From Trebonia sp963811335 (lineage in GTDB: Bacteria > Actinomycetota > Actinomycetes > Streptosporangiales > Streptosporangiaceae), in assembly GCA_963811335.1 (NCBI GenBank), contig CAWERB010000019.1, positions 113,282 through 177,281 of the forward strand: 64,000 bases of DNA, read 5' to 3'. Position numbers and translations under genes: made by a program. Under the pieces are notes generated by a model, which searched no databases, had not been told where the DNA came from, and worked only from the letters and a program-made list of their open reading frames with translations. How positions within the stretch are numbered: position 1 is the stretch's first letter; each line of letters starts with the position of its first letter. Below, piece after piece: positions 1 to 9,402 of the stretch.

Positions 1-2975
1 GGCTGGGCGGCCGGGGCCGTCGCAGGCTCAGCCGCGGGCTCCGGCTCGGGCCGGGATGCCTCGTCGGCCAGGACCTCGTCGGCCGGGAGCGCGGGGGCCT
101 CCGTCTCAGGGGCGGCTTCGTCCGTCGCGGGCGCTGGCGCGTCAGCCGCCGCGGCGGCGGTGTCCGGCTCGGCCGGGGGCTGCGGGTCGGACGTGACGGT
201 GACGCGGGCGACGGCGGAGCCCGCCCGGGTGCGGCGGACCGGAGGGGCGTCCGTGGCCGTGTCGCCGGCCGTAGCCGTGGCCGCCGCGGCGGGCTCGGTG
301 ACCGGGGGGACCGTCGGGACGACCGGGACCAGCGCCGGCTCGTCATCGACGAGGACGGCGGTGGCGAAGGCCCGGCCCGCCGCCGCGGTGCTGCGCCGTG
401 TGCGGGGCGCGCCGCTGACGTCGGCCGCGGTGCCGGCCTGCGCGGTGCCGGCCGGGATGCGCCTGCGCGGTGCCGGCCGGGATGCTGTCGGGCCCGGAGA
501 CGGCGGGCGCGGCAATGTCTTGCGCGGTGTCGGCGTGGCCGCCCCGGCGGTCGCCGCGGCGGCCATTCACGCTACCTCCACCGCCCCGGCCACCGCCCGC
601 GCCGTTCCCCTGGCCCTTGCCGTTTCCGTTGCCCGGGGCGTGGCTCGGCGGGGTCGGGACCGGGCGGTGCCCGGTCCCCGCGGACGCGCGGTGGGCCGGC
701 TCGGCCGGCGCGTCGAGCGCGACGATGACGCCGCGGCCGTTGCAGCACTCGCACTGCTGCGAGAAGGCCTCGAGCAGCCCGGCGCCAACCCGCTTGCGGG
801 TCATCTGCACCAGGCCGAGCGAGGTGACCTCGGCGACCTGGTGCTTGGTACGGTCCCGCGCCAGGCACTCAAGCAGCCGCCGCAGCACAAGCTCGCGGTT
901 CGACTCGAGCACCATGTCGATGAAGTCGATGACGACGATGCCGCCCACGTCGCGCAGCCGCAGCTGGCGGACGAGCTCCTCGGCGGCCTCCAGGTTGTTC
1001 CTTGTGACGGTCTCCTCGAGGTTGCCGCCCTGGCCGGTGAACTTCCCGGTGTTGACGTCGACGACCGTCATGGCCTCGGTGCGGTCGATGACGAGCGAGC
1101 CGCCGCTCGGCAGCCACACCTTGCGGTCGAGCGCCTTGGCGAGCTGCTCGTCGATCCGGTAGGCGGCGAACACGTCATCCGCCGCCTCCGCGTTGTCCGC
1201 GGAGTCCCAGCGGCTGATCCGCTCGGCCAGGTGCGGCGCGACGTACCTGACGTACTCGTCGATGATCTCCCAGCCGTCCTCGCCTGACACGATCAGCTGG
1301 CTGAAGTCCTCGTTGAATACGTCGCGGATCACCCGGATGGTGAGGTCGGGCTCGCCGTACAGCAGGGCGGGCGCGCTGGCGGTCTTGGCCTTCTTCTCGA
1401 TGGACTCCCACTGCGCGGCGAGCCGGGTGATATCGCGGTCGAGCTCGGCCTCGGCGGCGCCCTCCGCGGCGGTGCGCACGATCACGCCGCCGTTCTCCGG
1501 CGTCACCTTCTTGAGAATCGCCTTGAGCCTGGTCCGCTCGGTGTCCGGGAGCTTGCGGCTGATGCCGGTCATCGACGCGCCTGGCACGTAGACGAGGTAA
1601 CGCCCGGGTAGCGACACCTGCGAGGTAAGCCGGGCGCCCTTGTGGCCCACCGGGTCCTTGGTGACCTGGACGATCACCGACTGGCCCGGCTTCAGCGCTG
1701 ACTCGATGCGCTTGGGCTGGCCCTCAAGGCCGCTGGCGTCGAAGTTGACCTCGCCGGCGTAGAGCACCGCGTTGCGGCCCTTGCCGATGTCGACGAACGC
1801 CGCCTCCATCGACGGCAGCACGTTCTGCACCTTGCCGAGGTACACGTTGCCGACGTAGGACGCGTGCGTCGTCCGGTTCACGTAGTGCTCGACGAGAACG
1901 CCGTCCTCGAGCACCGCGATCTGCGTCCGGTCACCCCGCTGGCGGACCACCATGGTCCGCTCCACGGACTCGCGGCGCGCGAGGAACTCCGACTCGGTGA
2001 CGACCGGCGGCCGTCGGCGGCCGGACTCACGGCCCTCCCGCCTGCGCTGCTTCTTCGCCTCAAGGCGGGTGGATCCCCTGATGGCCCGCACGTCGTCGGC
2101 GGGGTTGTGCGCCTCCCTGACGTGCACCACGGTGTCCGGCGGGTCGTCGGGGGAAAGCGCGTCGCCGTCACCCGCGACCCGGCGGCGCTTGCGGCGCCGG
2201 CGGCGGCTGGAGCTGCTGCCCTCGCCCTGCCCTTCACCGTCACCGTCACCGTCACCGTCGAGCTCTTCGCTCTCGCTGTCGTCGGCACCGCCGTCGATGT
2301 CGTCAGCCGCCGCGGTGCCACCGCGGGTCCTGGTGCGGGTGTTGCGGCGGCGGCGGCGGCGGGCGCTCACCGACTCCTCGCCGTCTTCTGTTCCCGGCGC
2401 GGCCGCGGCCCCGGCCGCGGCCGGGGCGGCGTCGTCCGCCTCGGCGACCGCGCCGGCGCTCTCCGCGCTGAACAGGTCGTCATCGGGTGCGCCATCGCGC
2501 ACCCGGGACCGGGTCCGGCCGCGGCTCCTGCGGCTGGCCGCCCCGGACTCGGCGGCGGTCTCCGCCTGGTCGTCGGCCGGGGCGCCCTGGCCGCGGGCGC
2601 TCCGGGTCCTGTGGCTGGCCGTACCGCCCTCGGCGCTACCCGCCTGGTCGCCGGCGGCACCGCCGCCCTGGCTCCGGGTGCTCCTGGTCCTGCGGCTCGG
2701 CCGCGCGCCGGCCTCCGGCTCCGCTGCACCGCCGCCGTCCCGGCCGTCGTCGTCGTCCCGCTCCGCGGTGTCCCGGCCGCCGGCGGCTGAGGCGCCGACG
2801 GCGGCTGGAAAAGCACCTGCGGTGCCTGGAAGACCGCGGCGGGCACCGCCGGCTGGGCCGGCCCGTTGAACGCCGTCGGTACGGGAGCGGTTCCCGCTGC
2901 GTGGCCAGTGGCCTCGTTAGTGCCAGTGGCTCCGTTGGTGTCTGTCTCGTGGCTGTTGCGCTCGCTGTCGAGCAT
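1..2975 (-). CDS. rne: Ribonuclease E/G (3' end beyond window; frame broken twice)
   Basis: RNase E/G cuts single-stranded RNA during mRNA decay and rRNA/tRNA maturation. Seen: an Arg-rich, low-complexity N-terminus, an S1-like segment (GNVYLGKV), the catalytic Asp motifs DVNTGK and IDFIDM, and the Zn-link CECCNGRG. The protein begins MLDSERN at 2975. Its frame must shift once around 2765-2805: the acidic/Arg-rich segment downstream reads in another frame that has no start codon until GTG 2502. A second break is a perfect 25-bp tandem duplication at 436-485 that shifts the frame and creates a stop at 343. Removing one copy restores a typical Pro/Ala/Glu-rich RNase E tail open to base 1. The DUF2344 gene lies 183 bp upstream, the usual actinobacterial neighbour. 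Alternative start: GTG 2502. Identity is certain; the ends are less so. Confidence 0.9.
436..485. repeat. Perfect 25-bp tandem duplication inside rne
   Basis: Bases 436-460 and 461-485 are identical. Because 25 is not a multiple of 3, the second copy shifts the rne frame and produces an early stop at 343. Deleting one copy joins the reading frames on both sides without any stop. Confidence 0.9.
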
Positions 2976-3158
2976 TCGGGCAATCTCCAGTCAGGCCTCC
3001 GGGCGCGGCCGCACGCGAGGTAACGGCGCGCCGCACGGGGGCTCCTAGTGTTCGTACGCCTGATCGGCCGCCGCGGTCGCGCGGGAAAAGGTCACGCGCG
3101 ACGGCGCGGGCATGGCGCCCAGGCATGGATGAGTACTTCAGTTCCGGGGAGGCGACGG

Positions 3159-3836
3159 TCATAGCCCGACCACCCCGGATTCGCCGAGCGTCCCCTGCGC
3201 GAGCCGCATCATGAACGGCTGCCCGGCAGGGAATACATCGGAAACGTCTCTTAGCGCGTTGAGCACGTCGTCCGGCCGGACGGCCGGGGCGGTGTGCCGG
3301 ACGGTCATGCGCAGCGCCGTCCCAGCCCCCGTGTCGTGCGCGTCAAGGCTGACCACGGCCGCTCGCGCGTCCATGCGCCGCATGCCCTTGGAGGTCAGCC
3401 GCTCCACCGGCGCCTCCGTCAGGGCGAGAAACTTTTGAACTGCCGGAACCACGTCGTCCGGTCGTAGCCCGGGAAGCGCTATCTGCCACTCGGACGCGGT
3501 GAGCCGACTCGCCGGCAGTCCCCCGGAGTCCTCAGTCACAGCGATCACGTCTATCCCATCAGGCAGCGCCGCGTTCAGCCGCTCCCGCACGGCGCCCGCC
3601 TCGGTCCGGCTGGTCAGCGTGAGGCTCAGGTACTCGGCCTCGCTCGCGACCCCGGTCGGGGCGCCGCCTGCGTAGGAAATCTTCGGGTGCGGCGTGAACC
3701 CAGCGGAGTACGCGATCGGCAGTCCCGCCCGCCGCACGCCCCGCTCAAAGGCACGCGCCACATCCAAGTGGCTGGCAAAACGCATCTTTCCCCGTTTAGC
3801 ATACCGGACCAGAAGATGCTGGGTCGTGACCGGCAC
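3159..3836 (-). CDS. DUF2344 / TIGR03936 radical-SAM-linked protein
   Basis: About 225 residues starting at GTG 3836 (VPVTTQHLLVRY), with a GGGGA-type ribosome site upstream. It matches the actinobacterial DUF2344 family: RYAKRGKMRFASHLD near the N-terminus, then RRAGLPIAYSAGFTPHPK, the family signature. It normally sits directly beside a radical SAM protein (here 3958-5911) and rne (here 2975), and the same order is kept. The molecular role of the family is not established; a link to RNA or tRNA modification is only inferred from the neighbours. The longer open frame reaching 4199 overlaps the radical SAM 3' end and is low in family similarity, so I prefer the later start. Confidence 0.85.
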   Translation of the reverse strand: MPVTTQHLLVRYAKRGKMRFASHLDVARAFERGVRRAGLPIAYSAGFTPHPKISYAGGAPTGVASEAEYLSLTLTSRTEAGAVRERLNAALPDGIDVIAVTEDSGGLPASRLTASEWQIALPGLRPDDVVPAVQKFLALTEAPVERLTSKGMRRMDARAAVVSLDAHDTGAGTALRMTVRHTAPAVRPDDVLNALRDVSDVFPAGQPFMMRLAQGTLGESGVVGL

Positions 3837-3852
3837 GCCGCTCTGTTCCCCT

Positions 3853-3879
3853 GGGGGGTACGGGGGTCGCCCCCCCGGG
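3853..3879. repeat. G-run/TAC/C-run palindromic repeat, copy 1
   Basis: Six G, TAC, five G, a short loop, then seven C and GGG, followed by AGACT. It can fold into a G:C hairpin. It lies just upstream of the DUF2344 start and has relatives at 3914, 40218 and 40298. Confidence 0.6.
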
Positions 3880-3913
3880 AGACTGCAGCCGATACATGAC
3901 GTCGGACATGCAC

Positions 3914-3934
3914 GGGGGGTACGGCCCCCCCGGG
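3914..3934. repeat. G-run/TAC/C-run palindromic repeat, copy 2 (short)
   Basis: Shortened version of the element at 3853: six G, TACGG, seven C, GGG, again followed by AGACT. The two copies are 61 bp apart, start to start, in the gap between the radical SAM gene and the DUF2344 gene. Confidence 0.55.
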
Positions 3935-3957
3935 AGACTACTGTGTCACGTCCATAG

Positions 3958-5911
3958 CTATCTCCCGTTTGTCGCCAGCACGGGAAGCAGCCGCCTTCCG
4001 TCCAGTCGCTCGCCAGTTGGGCCCGTCTGGATCTCCGTGCCCATCGCCGGGCAGACTCCGCACTCGTAGCACGGGGTCCACCGGCAGTCCTCCACCTCGC
4101 CGGCGTCGGGCGCCACCGCCGACTGCCAGTCCTCCCACAGCCAGTCCCGGTCGAGCCCTGAATCCAGGTGGTCCCACGGCAGTACCTCGCCGTAGTCACG
4201 CTCGCGCGTAGTGTACCAAGCCAGGTCCACGGGGCTGTCGGCCAGCCCCGTGTCGCAGGCCGTCAGCCAGCGGCGAACGAGAAGTACTCGCTCCAGCCGT
4301 CGAAGCGCGCCCCGGCCCGCCAGGCGTCGAGTATCACCTGGCCGACCCGCCGGTCACCGCGGGACAGCAGACCCTCGATCATGGACGGGGTGCCCTCGTG
4401 ATAGCGGAAGCCGACCGACCGGCCGTATGCCTTGTCTGAGCGCAGCGCGCTGCCGAGCGCGCGCAGCCGCGCGTCGACCACGTCCGCCGGGCACTGGGCC
4501 GCCCACTGGAACGGCGTGTGCGGCTTGGGCACGAACCCGCCGATGGACACCGTGCACCTGATGTCCTTGCGCCCGGTGGCCGCGCGCCCGGCGGCGATCA
4601 CCTTCCTGGCCAGGTCGGCGACCGCGAGCACGTCCTCGTCGGTCTCCGTCGGCAGGCCGCACATGAAGTACAGCTTCACCTGCCGCCAGCCGGAGGAGTA
4701 GGCGGTGGTCACGGTGCGGATGAGGTCTTCCTCGGTGACCATCTTGTTGATCACCTTGCGCATCCGCTCCGAGCCGCCCTCCGGTGCGAAGGTAAGCCCT
4801 GAGCGCTTCCCGTTGCGCGACAGCTCGTCGGCGAGGGTGACGTTGAACGCGTCCACCCGGGTGGACGGCAGCGACAAGCCGACGTTCGAGCCCTCGTAGC
4901 AGTCGGCGAGGTCGACCGCGATCTCGTTGATCTCGCTGTGGTCGGCGCTTGACAACGAGAGCAGGCCGACTTCGGAGAAGCCGGTGGACGCCAGGCCGGC
5001 GGCGACCATGTTGCCCACCGTGGTGATGGACCGCTCGCGGACCGGCCGGGTGATCATCCCCGCCTGGCAGAAGCGGCAGCCCCTGGTGCAGCCGCGGAAG
5101 ATCTCCACGCTGTAGCGCTCGTGCACGGTCTCCGCGACCGGCACGACCGGTGCCTTCGGGTACGGCCACGCGTCCAGGTCCATCAGCGTGTGCTTGCGCA
5201 CCGAGGCGGGCACGCCCGGCCTGTTGGGCGTGACCCGGCCGATGCGCCCGTCGGGCAGGTAGGTCACGTCGTAGAACCGCGGCACGTAGACGGCGCCGGT
5301 CGCGGCGAGCGATGAGAGCAGCCCGTCCCGCCCGCCCGGGCAGCCGCCGGCCTTCCACGCGCGGATGAGCCCGGTGACGGTGAGCACCGCCTCCTCGCCG
5401 TCGCCGATGACCACCGCGTCGAGGAAGTCGCTGACGGGCTCGGGGTTGAACGACGCGTGGCCGCCCGCCGAGCACGACCGGGTGGGTGATCGCCCGGTCC
5501 GCGGCGCTGCAGCGGGATTCCGGCCAGGTCGAGGGCGGTCAGCAGGTTGGTGTAGCCGAGCTCGGTGGAGAACGACACGCCGAGCACGTCGAAGGCGGAC
5601 ACCGGCCGGTGCGCGTCCACGGTGAACTGCGGGACGCCGCGGTCCCGCATGAGCTTTTCCAGGTCGGGCCAGACGCTGTAGGTGCGCTCGGCGAGCACGC
5701 CGGGCTGCTCGTTCAGCACCTCGTAGAGGATGGCGATGCCCTGGTTGGGCTGGCCGACCTCGTACGCGTCCGGGTAAAGCAGCGCCCACCGGACATCGGC
5801 CTCATCCCACGCCTTAACGGTGGAATTCACCTCACCCCCGACATACTGCACTGGCTTGCGTACCAGCGGCAGCAGGGGCTCCAGCTGAGGGAAGACGGAC
5901 TCGACAGGCAT
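3958..5911 (-). CDS. B12-binding/radical SAM family protein (TIGR03960), frame broken about three times
   Basis: Starts at ATG 5911 (MPVESVFPQLEPLL). The N-terminal part (to about 5510) has VQYVGGEVNSTVK, typical of the TIGR03960 family. The core carries the radical SAM cluster motif CTRGCRFC (CxxxCxxC) and GLTFAPEGGSERMR. The C-terminus has WYTTRERDY, LPWDHLDSGLD, EDCRWTPC and CGVCPAMGTEIQ, with further Cys pairs. Three frame changes are needed: an extra base near 5505, an extra G in a G run near 5468, and a lost base near 4270, after which the expected RWLTACD...DSPVDLAWYTT resumes. All are small indels at GC-rich spots. Its partner DUF2344 gene follows. Role unknown; the family is a 4Fe-4S/SAM enzyme. 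The HIT gene is divergent. Confidence 0.85.
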
Positions 5912-6062
5912 GAGTCGAGAATACCCACCATCCGGAACGGGCGCGGCCGACCCCGATCCGTCACCGGTCCCCGGAGCAGCGAGGGGGCGGCGCGGCAAAC
6001 CGTGGCACCATGGTCGCGATGTGGCCCGTGCTTGCCGGGCCGGCGCCGGAGGAAGCGGAGCG

Positions 6063-6515
6063 TTGTTGAGCCTGTACTGCACGGATAACTACCGGACCGA
6101 GGAACAGCTCGCGGAGATGCGGCGGCTGGAGGCGGCGGGAATCTGCCTGTTCTGCCCGGAGACGCTGCGCGAGCACGCCCGGCATGAAGTGATACTCCAG
6201 ACGCCGCACTGGGCGGTGACGCCCAACGCGTACCCGTACACCGGGACCCGGCTGCACCTGCTCGTCGTGCCGCGGCGGCACGTGAACGACATGCTCGACC
6301 TGGATGACGCGGCGCTCGCCGACTTCTGGGGCGTGCTGCGGCGGGTCCGCGAGGAGTACGGCCTCGGCCACTACGGGCTCGGCGTACGCAACGGCAACTG
6401 CAGCTTCACCGGGGCCACCATCGCCCACGTGCACGCGCACGTGCTGGTGGGCGACCCGGACGCTGAGCCAGAGGTTCCCGTGCGGATGCGGTTCAGCTCG
6501 CGGCCGCGGTCGTAA
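6063..6515 (+). CDS. HIT-family (histidine triad) hydrolase
   Basis: About 150 residues. The signature histidine triad is visible as HVHAHVLV near the C-terminus, with CLFC near the N-terminus, a cysteine pair common in this subgroup. HIT proteins hydrolyse or transfer nucleotides from nucleoside phosphate conjugates; the substrate here cannot be told. I chose the TTG at 6063 because GGAGGA lies 9 bases upstream. ATG 6114/6117-type starts inside would cut the conserved N-terminal YCTDNYRTEEQ region. Divergent from the radical SAM gene, with about 150 bp of shared promoter region between them. Confidence 0.8.
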   Translation: MLSLYCTDNYRTEEQLAEMRRLEAAGICLFCPETLREHARHEVILQTPHWAVTPNAYPYTGTRLHLLVVPRRHVNDMLDLDDAALADFWGVLRRVREEYGLGHYGLGVRNGNCSFTGATIAHVHAHVLVGDPDAEPEVPVRMRFSSRPRS

Positions 6516-6545
6516 GCCCGGCTCGCCCGCGTCACCCAGAGCGGG

Positions 6546-8084
6546 TCACCCTTCCGTCTTGGTCAGCTCCCACTGCCAGTTGGGGCCGCGGGTCAGGATG
6601 CCTTCCTCGCGGAGCGCGTCGAGCTCCAGGACGATCTCCCGGCCGTCTTCGCTGCCGAGGGCGTCCATGATCTCGCGGAAGTACAGCGGGCCGTCCTGCA
6701 GCGCCTCGCGGACGCTGGCGGCGCGGCGCTCGCGGGTCACCCGCGGCGGCGTCGGGCGCCAGTTCACCATTGACTCACCGGGGAGCCCCGCGGTGGCGTC
6801 AAAGCCCACCTTGGACAGGGTCCCGTCGACGGAAACCGTCGGGTCGGAGTAGAACCTCGGGAAGCCCTGCGCCACCACCAGGTCGCGGTCCGCGCGGAAC
6901 CGCGTGGACAGCGCCCATTCCACCTCGGCGTCGTCGCGCACGTCGATGTCGGAGTCCACCACCACCACGTGCTTCATGCCGGGCAGCGCGAACAGCGCGG
7001 AGATCACCGAGCGGGCCTGGCCCGGCGCCGCGGCCTGGTCGATCGCCACCCGGACGTGCTGCGCCGTGGCCACCGCGTCCGACGCGTGCACCGCGGCGGG
7101 CTCGATCCTGGCGGCCCGCAGGGCCGCGTACACCGAGGCCTCGGTGTGCACGGACCCCATGGGGCTGAATTCCATCCGCGTCATGTCCCGGCAGCCGTGC
7201 AGCACGGTCTGGTGCAGCACGTCGCGGCGCATCGCGATGGCGGTGACGTGGAAGACCGGGTCGATGTGGGCGGCACCGTAGAATCCCCAGAACTCGCCGT
7301 AGGGCCCGTCCAGCTCGGTGTAGCCCGCCTCGTCGAGGTAGCCTTCGATGATCATCTCGGCGTCGGCGGGGGCCGGGATGCCGTTGGTCACCCCGCGCAC
7401 CATCGGCAGCGGGGCACCGCGGAAGGTCGCCACCAGGTCGAACTCGTTGCCAGGCCGGCGCGACGTCGCGGCGAGGTAGGACGTGGGGTGCGAGCCGATC
7501 GCGAAGCTGATCGGGAGCCGCTCGCCCCGCTCCACGCACGCCAGGTACGTGAGCTTCAGGTCGGAAGGCGCGGTCAGGTTCGTGGTCAGCTGGTTGCGGT
7601 TGCGCAGCATCATCCTCCGGCAGCCCACGTTGGGCCGTCCCGTGGCGGGATCGACGGAGAAGTCGATCGCCGAGGAGATATAGGGACCGCCGTCCAGGTC
7701 GTGCTGCAGGTAGAAGGGCAGCTTCGTCAGGTCGATGTCATCGCCGGTCAGCACGACCTGGTGGACCGGCGCGTCCGGCGACGGCACCTCGAAATGCCGC
7801 TGCGGGCTGGCCATGCGGCGCTCGTACTCGCGCACGGTGTCCTTTTCCTCGACCCCCAAGGCGATGGCCACGCGCCGGCGCGACCCCATCGCCCCGGCCA
7901 CCAGCTCTGCCTGCTCAGGGCCGGCCTTGCGGAAGAGCACCGCCTTGCCCGACGCCTCGATGACGGAGCTGAGGTCGGCCAGCGCCACCGGGTCGTCGTG
8001 CACCTCCACCTCGCCGAGTTCCGTCAGCTCCGCCACAAGCCGCCGCAGGCGGAAACGCTCGAAATCCAGATCAGGCGTGCTCAT
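6546..8084 (-). CDS. UbiD-family prenyl-FMN-dependent decarboxylase
   Basis: 512 residues. UbiD-family signatures: LPFYLQHDLDGGPYISSAI, an Arg/Asn-rich segment GCRRMMLRNRNQL, and ELDGPYGEFWGFYG around the catalytic Glu region. These enzymes (de)carboxylate unsaturated or aromatic acids using prenylated FMN. After about residue 440 there is an extra tail that looks like a small helical, winged-helix-like module (VREALQDGPLYFREIMDALG), longer than plain UbiD. It starts at ATG 8084, overlapping the ubiX stop by ATGA, so the two are translationally coupled. With the flavin reductase this is a three-gene operon. Substrate unknown; a hydroxyaryl acid is the usual guess for such UbiX-linked sets. 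Confidence 0.87.
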   Translation of the reverse strand: MSTPDLDFERFRLRRLVAELTELGEVEVHDDPVALADLSSVIEASGKAVLFRKAGPEQAELVAGAMGSRRRVAIALGVEEKDTVREYERRMASPQRHFEVPSPDAPVHQVVLTGDDIDLTKLPFYLQHDLDGGPYISSAIDFSVDPATGRPNVGCRRMMLRNRNQLTTNLTAPSDLKLTYLACVERGERLPISFAIGSHPTSYLAATSRRPGNEFDLVATFRGAPLPMVRGVTNGIPAPADAEMIIEGYLDEAGYTELDGPYGEFWGFYGAAHIDPVFHVTAIAMRRDVLHQTVLHGCRDMTRMEFSPMGSVHTEASVYAALRAARIEPAAVHASDAVATAQHVRVAIDQAAAPGQARSVISALFALPGMKHVVVVDSDIDVRDDAEVEWALSTRFRADRDLVVAQGFPRFYSDPTVSVDGTLSKVGFDATAGLPGESMVNWRPTPPRVTRERRAASVREALQDGPLYFREIMDALGSEDGREIVLELDALREEGILTRGPNWQWELTKTEG

Positions 8085-8755
8085 GTCTCCTCTTTCCCTC
8101 TCGCTGAAGGTGGTTGCCGTGGTTCGCTAGATCGCCGGTTAGCGCGGGCCCGCCTGGCGGCCTGCTGACTGCCCGCCCAGCGCTGCACGGCGCCGGCGTC
8201 CAGGCCGAACAGGTCGAAGACCCGCCCGACGGTCTGGTTGACGATGTCATCGACCGTCTGCGGGTGGTGGTAAAAGGCCGGCACCGGGGGCACGATGATG
8301 CCGCCCGCCGCCGTCACTTCGGTCATCAGGCGCAGGTGGGACAGGTGCAGCGGCGTCTCGCGGACGACGAGCACCAGCCGGCGGCGCTCCTTGAGCGCGA
8401 CGTCGGCCGCGCGCACGACCAGGTTGTCGTCGTAGCAGTTCGCGATGCCCGACAGCGTCTTGATGCTGCACGGGAGCACCACCATGCCATCTGTGCGGAA
8501 CGAGCCGCTGGAAACGGGGGCGGCGAGGTCGTCCTCGTGGTACACCACGTCGGCCAGTTTCATGATCGCGGCGGCGTTGGTCGTCGTCTCGTAGGCCAGC
8601 GTCTTGCGGGCCCCCGCGGTGATGATCAGGTGCGTCTCGACCCCGGGCATGCTGTGCAGCATCTCGACCGCGCGCACGCCGTAGGCGACGCCGGACGCGC
8701 CGGTGATGGCCACCACGATCCGGCGCGCACTCGTCGTACCCGCCGGGTTCGTCAT
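8081..8755 (-). CDS. ubiX: UbiX-family flavin prenyltransferase
   Basis: About 224 residues from ATG 8755, which overlaps the stop of the upstream flavin reductase (ATGA). Makes prenyl-FMN from FMN and dimethylallyl phosphate for the adjacent UbiD. Seen: VAITGASGVAYGVR at the N-terminus (FMN/phosphate binding), PCSIKTLSGIANCYDDNL and RETPLHLSHLRLM, all classical UbiX motifs. The tail beyond AGSQ is Arg/Ala-rich and may be disordered. The upstream in-frame start at 8779 would intrude further into the flavin reductase gene, so the overlap start is preferred. Confidence 0.92.
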   Translation of the reverse strand: MTNPAGTTSARRIVVAITGASGVAYGVRAVEMLHSMPGVETHLIITAGARKTLAYETTTNAAAIMKLADVVYHEDDLAAPVSSGSFRTDGMVVLPCSIKTLSGIANCYDDNLVVRAADVALKERRRLVLVVRETPLHLSHLRLMTEVTAAGGIIVPPVPAFYHHPQTVDDIVNQTVGRVFDLFGLDAGAVQRWAGSQQAARRARANRRSSEPRQPPSARGKEET

Positions 8756-9276
8756 CCCCCGGCCTCCCCCAGGCCCCACAGGCGGCCGTCGTAGTGGACA
8801 ACCGGCCGCCCCTCACGGACGGAGGCCCGCGCCACCCGGCCAACCACGATGTCGTGGCCTCCGAACGGGTAGATGGCCTCCACCTCGCACTCGAACGAGG
8901 CCAGGCAACCGTCGAGCAGCGGGACGCCGTAGGCGGGGCCGGGCGAGGAGGGCACGCCAGAGAACCTCCTCCCCGGTTCCGCCGACCTGGCCGCGAACCG
9001 GCCGACGTAGGCCTGCTGCTCCTCGCCGAGCACGTTCACGCCGAACCGCCGCACGGCCGCGATCAGTTCACGGGTGCGCCCGCCGGCCCGCAGCGTGGTC
9101 AGGATCAGCGGCGGCGTCACGTGCTCGGCCCATGCTGTGCCAGTGCACCCGTGCGGCTGGCCGCCGTCCAGCGTCGTGATAACCGCGACCGCGACCGCGA
9201 GCCTGCCGAATCCCGCCCGGATCGCCCGGGCCTGGGCGTCGGTCACCGCATCAGGCCACTTCTCCGGCGAAGCCAC
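8752..9276 (-). CDS. Flavin reductase-like domain protein
   Basis: 174 residues of the flavin reductase/HpaC-like FMN-binding split-barrel family. Seen: FGRLAVAVAVITTLDGGQPHGCTGTAW near the N-terminus, PPLILTTLR, GVNVLGEEQQ, and HDIVVGRVARASVREGRPVVHYDGRLWG at the C-terminus, all in the family order. Such proteins reduce FMN or FAD with NAD(P)H. As first gene of the operon with ubiX and ubiD, it may supply reduced FMN for prenylation; alternatively it serves an unlinked monooxygenase. Length is typical. Start ATG 9276 has no close competitor. Confidence 0.85.
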   Translation of the reverse strand: MASPEKWPDAVTDAQARAIRAGFGRLAVAVAVITTLDGGQPHGCTGTAWAEHVTPPLILTTLRAGGRTRELIAAVRRFGVNVLGEEQQAYVGRFAARSAEPGRRFSGVPSSPGPAYGVPLLDGCLASFECEVEAIYPFGGHDIVVGRVARASVREGRPVVHYDGRLWGLGEAGG

Positions 9277-9402
9277 AATTTGCCCGAATAAGTCAGCAAA
9301 TGGTGCACAAGTAGGAATCTTAGAGTAAGGCTGGGCGGCTATGAGCGAGTAATGTGCAATTCACCGGGAATTCACGGCCATCGATCGAACAGCCTCGTCA
9401 AC

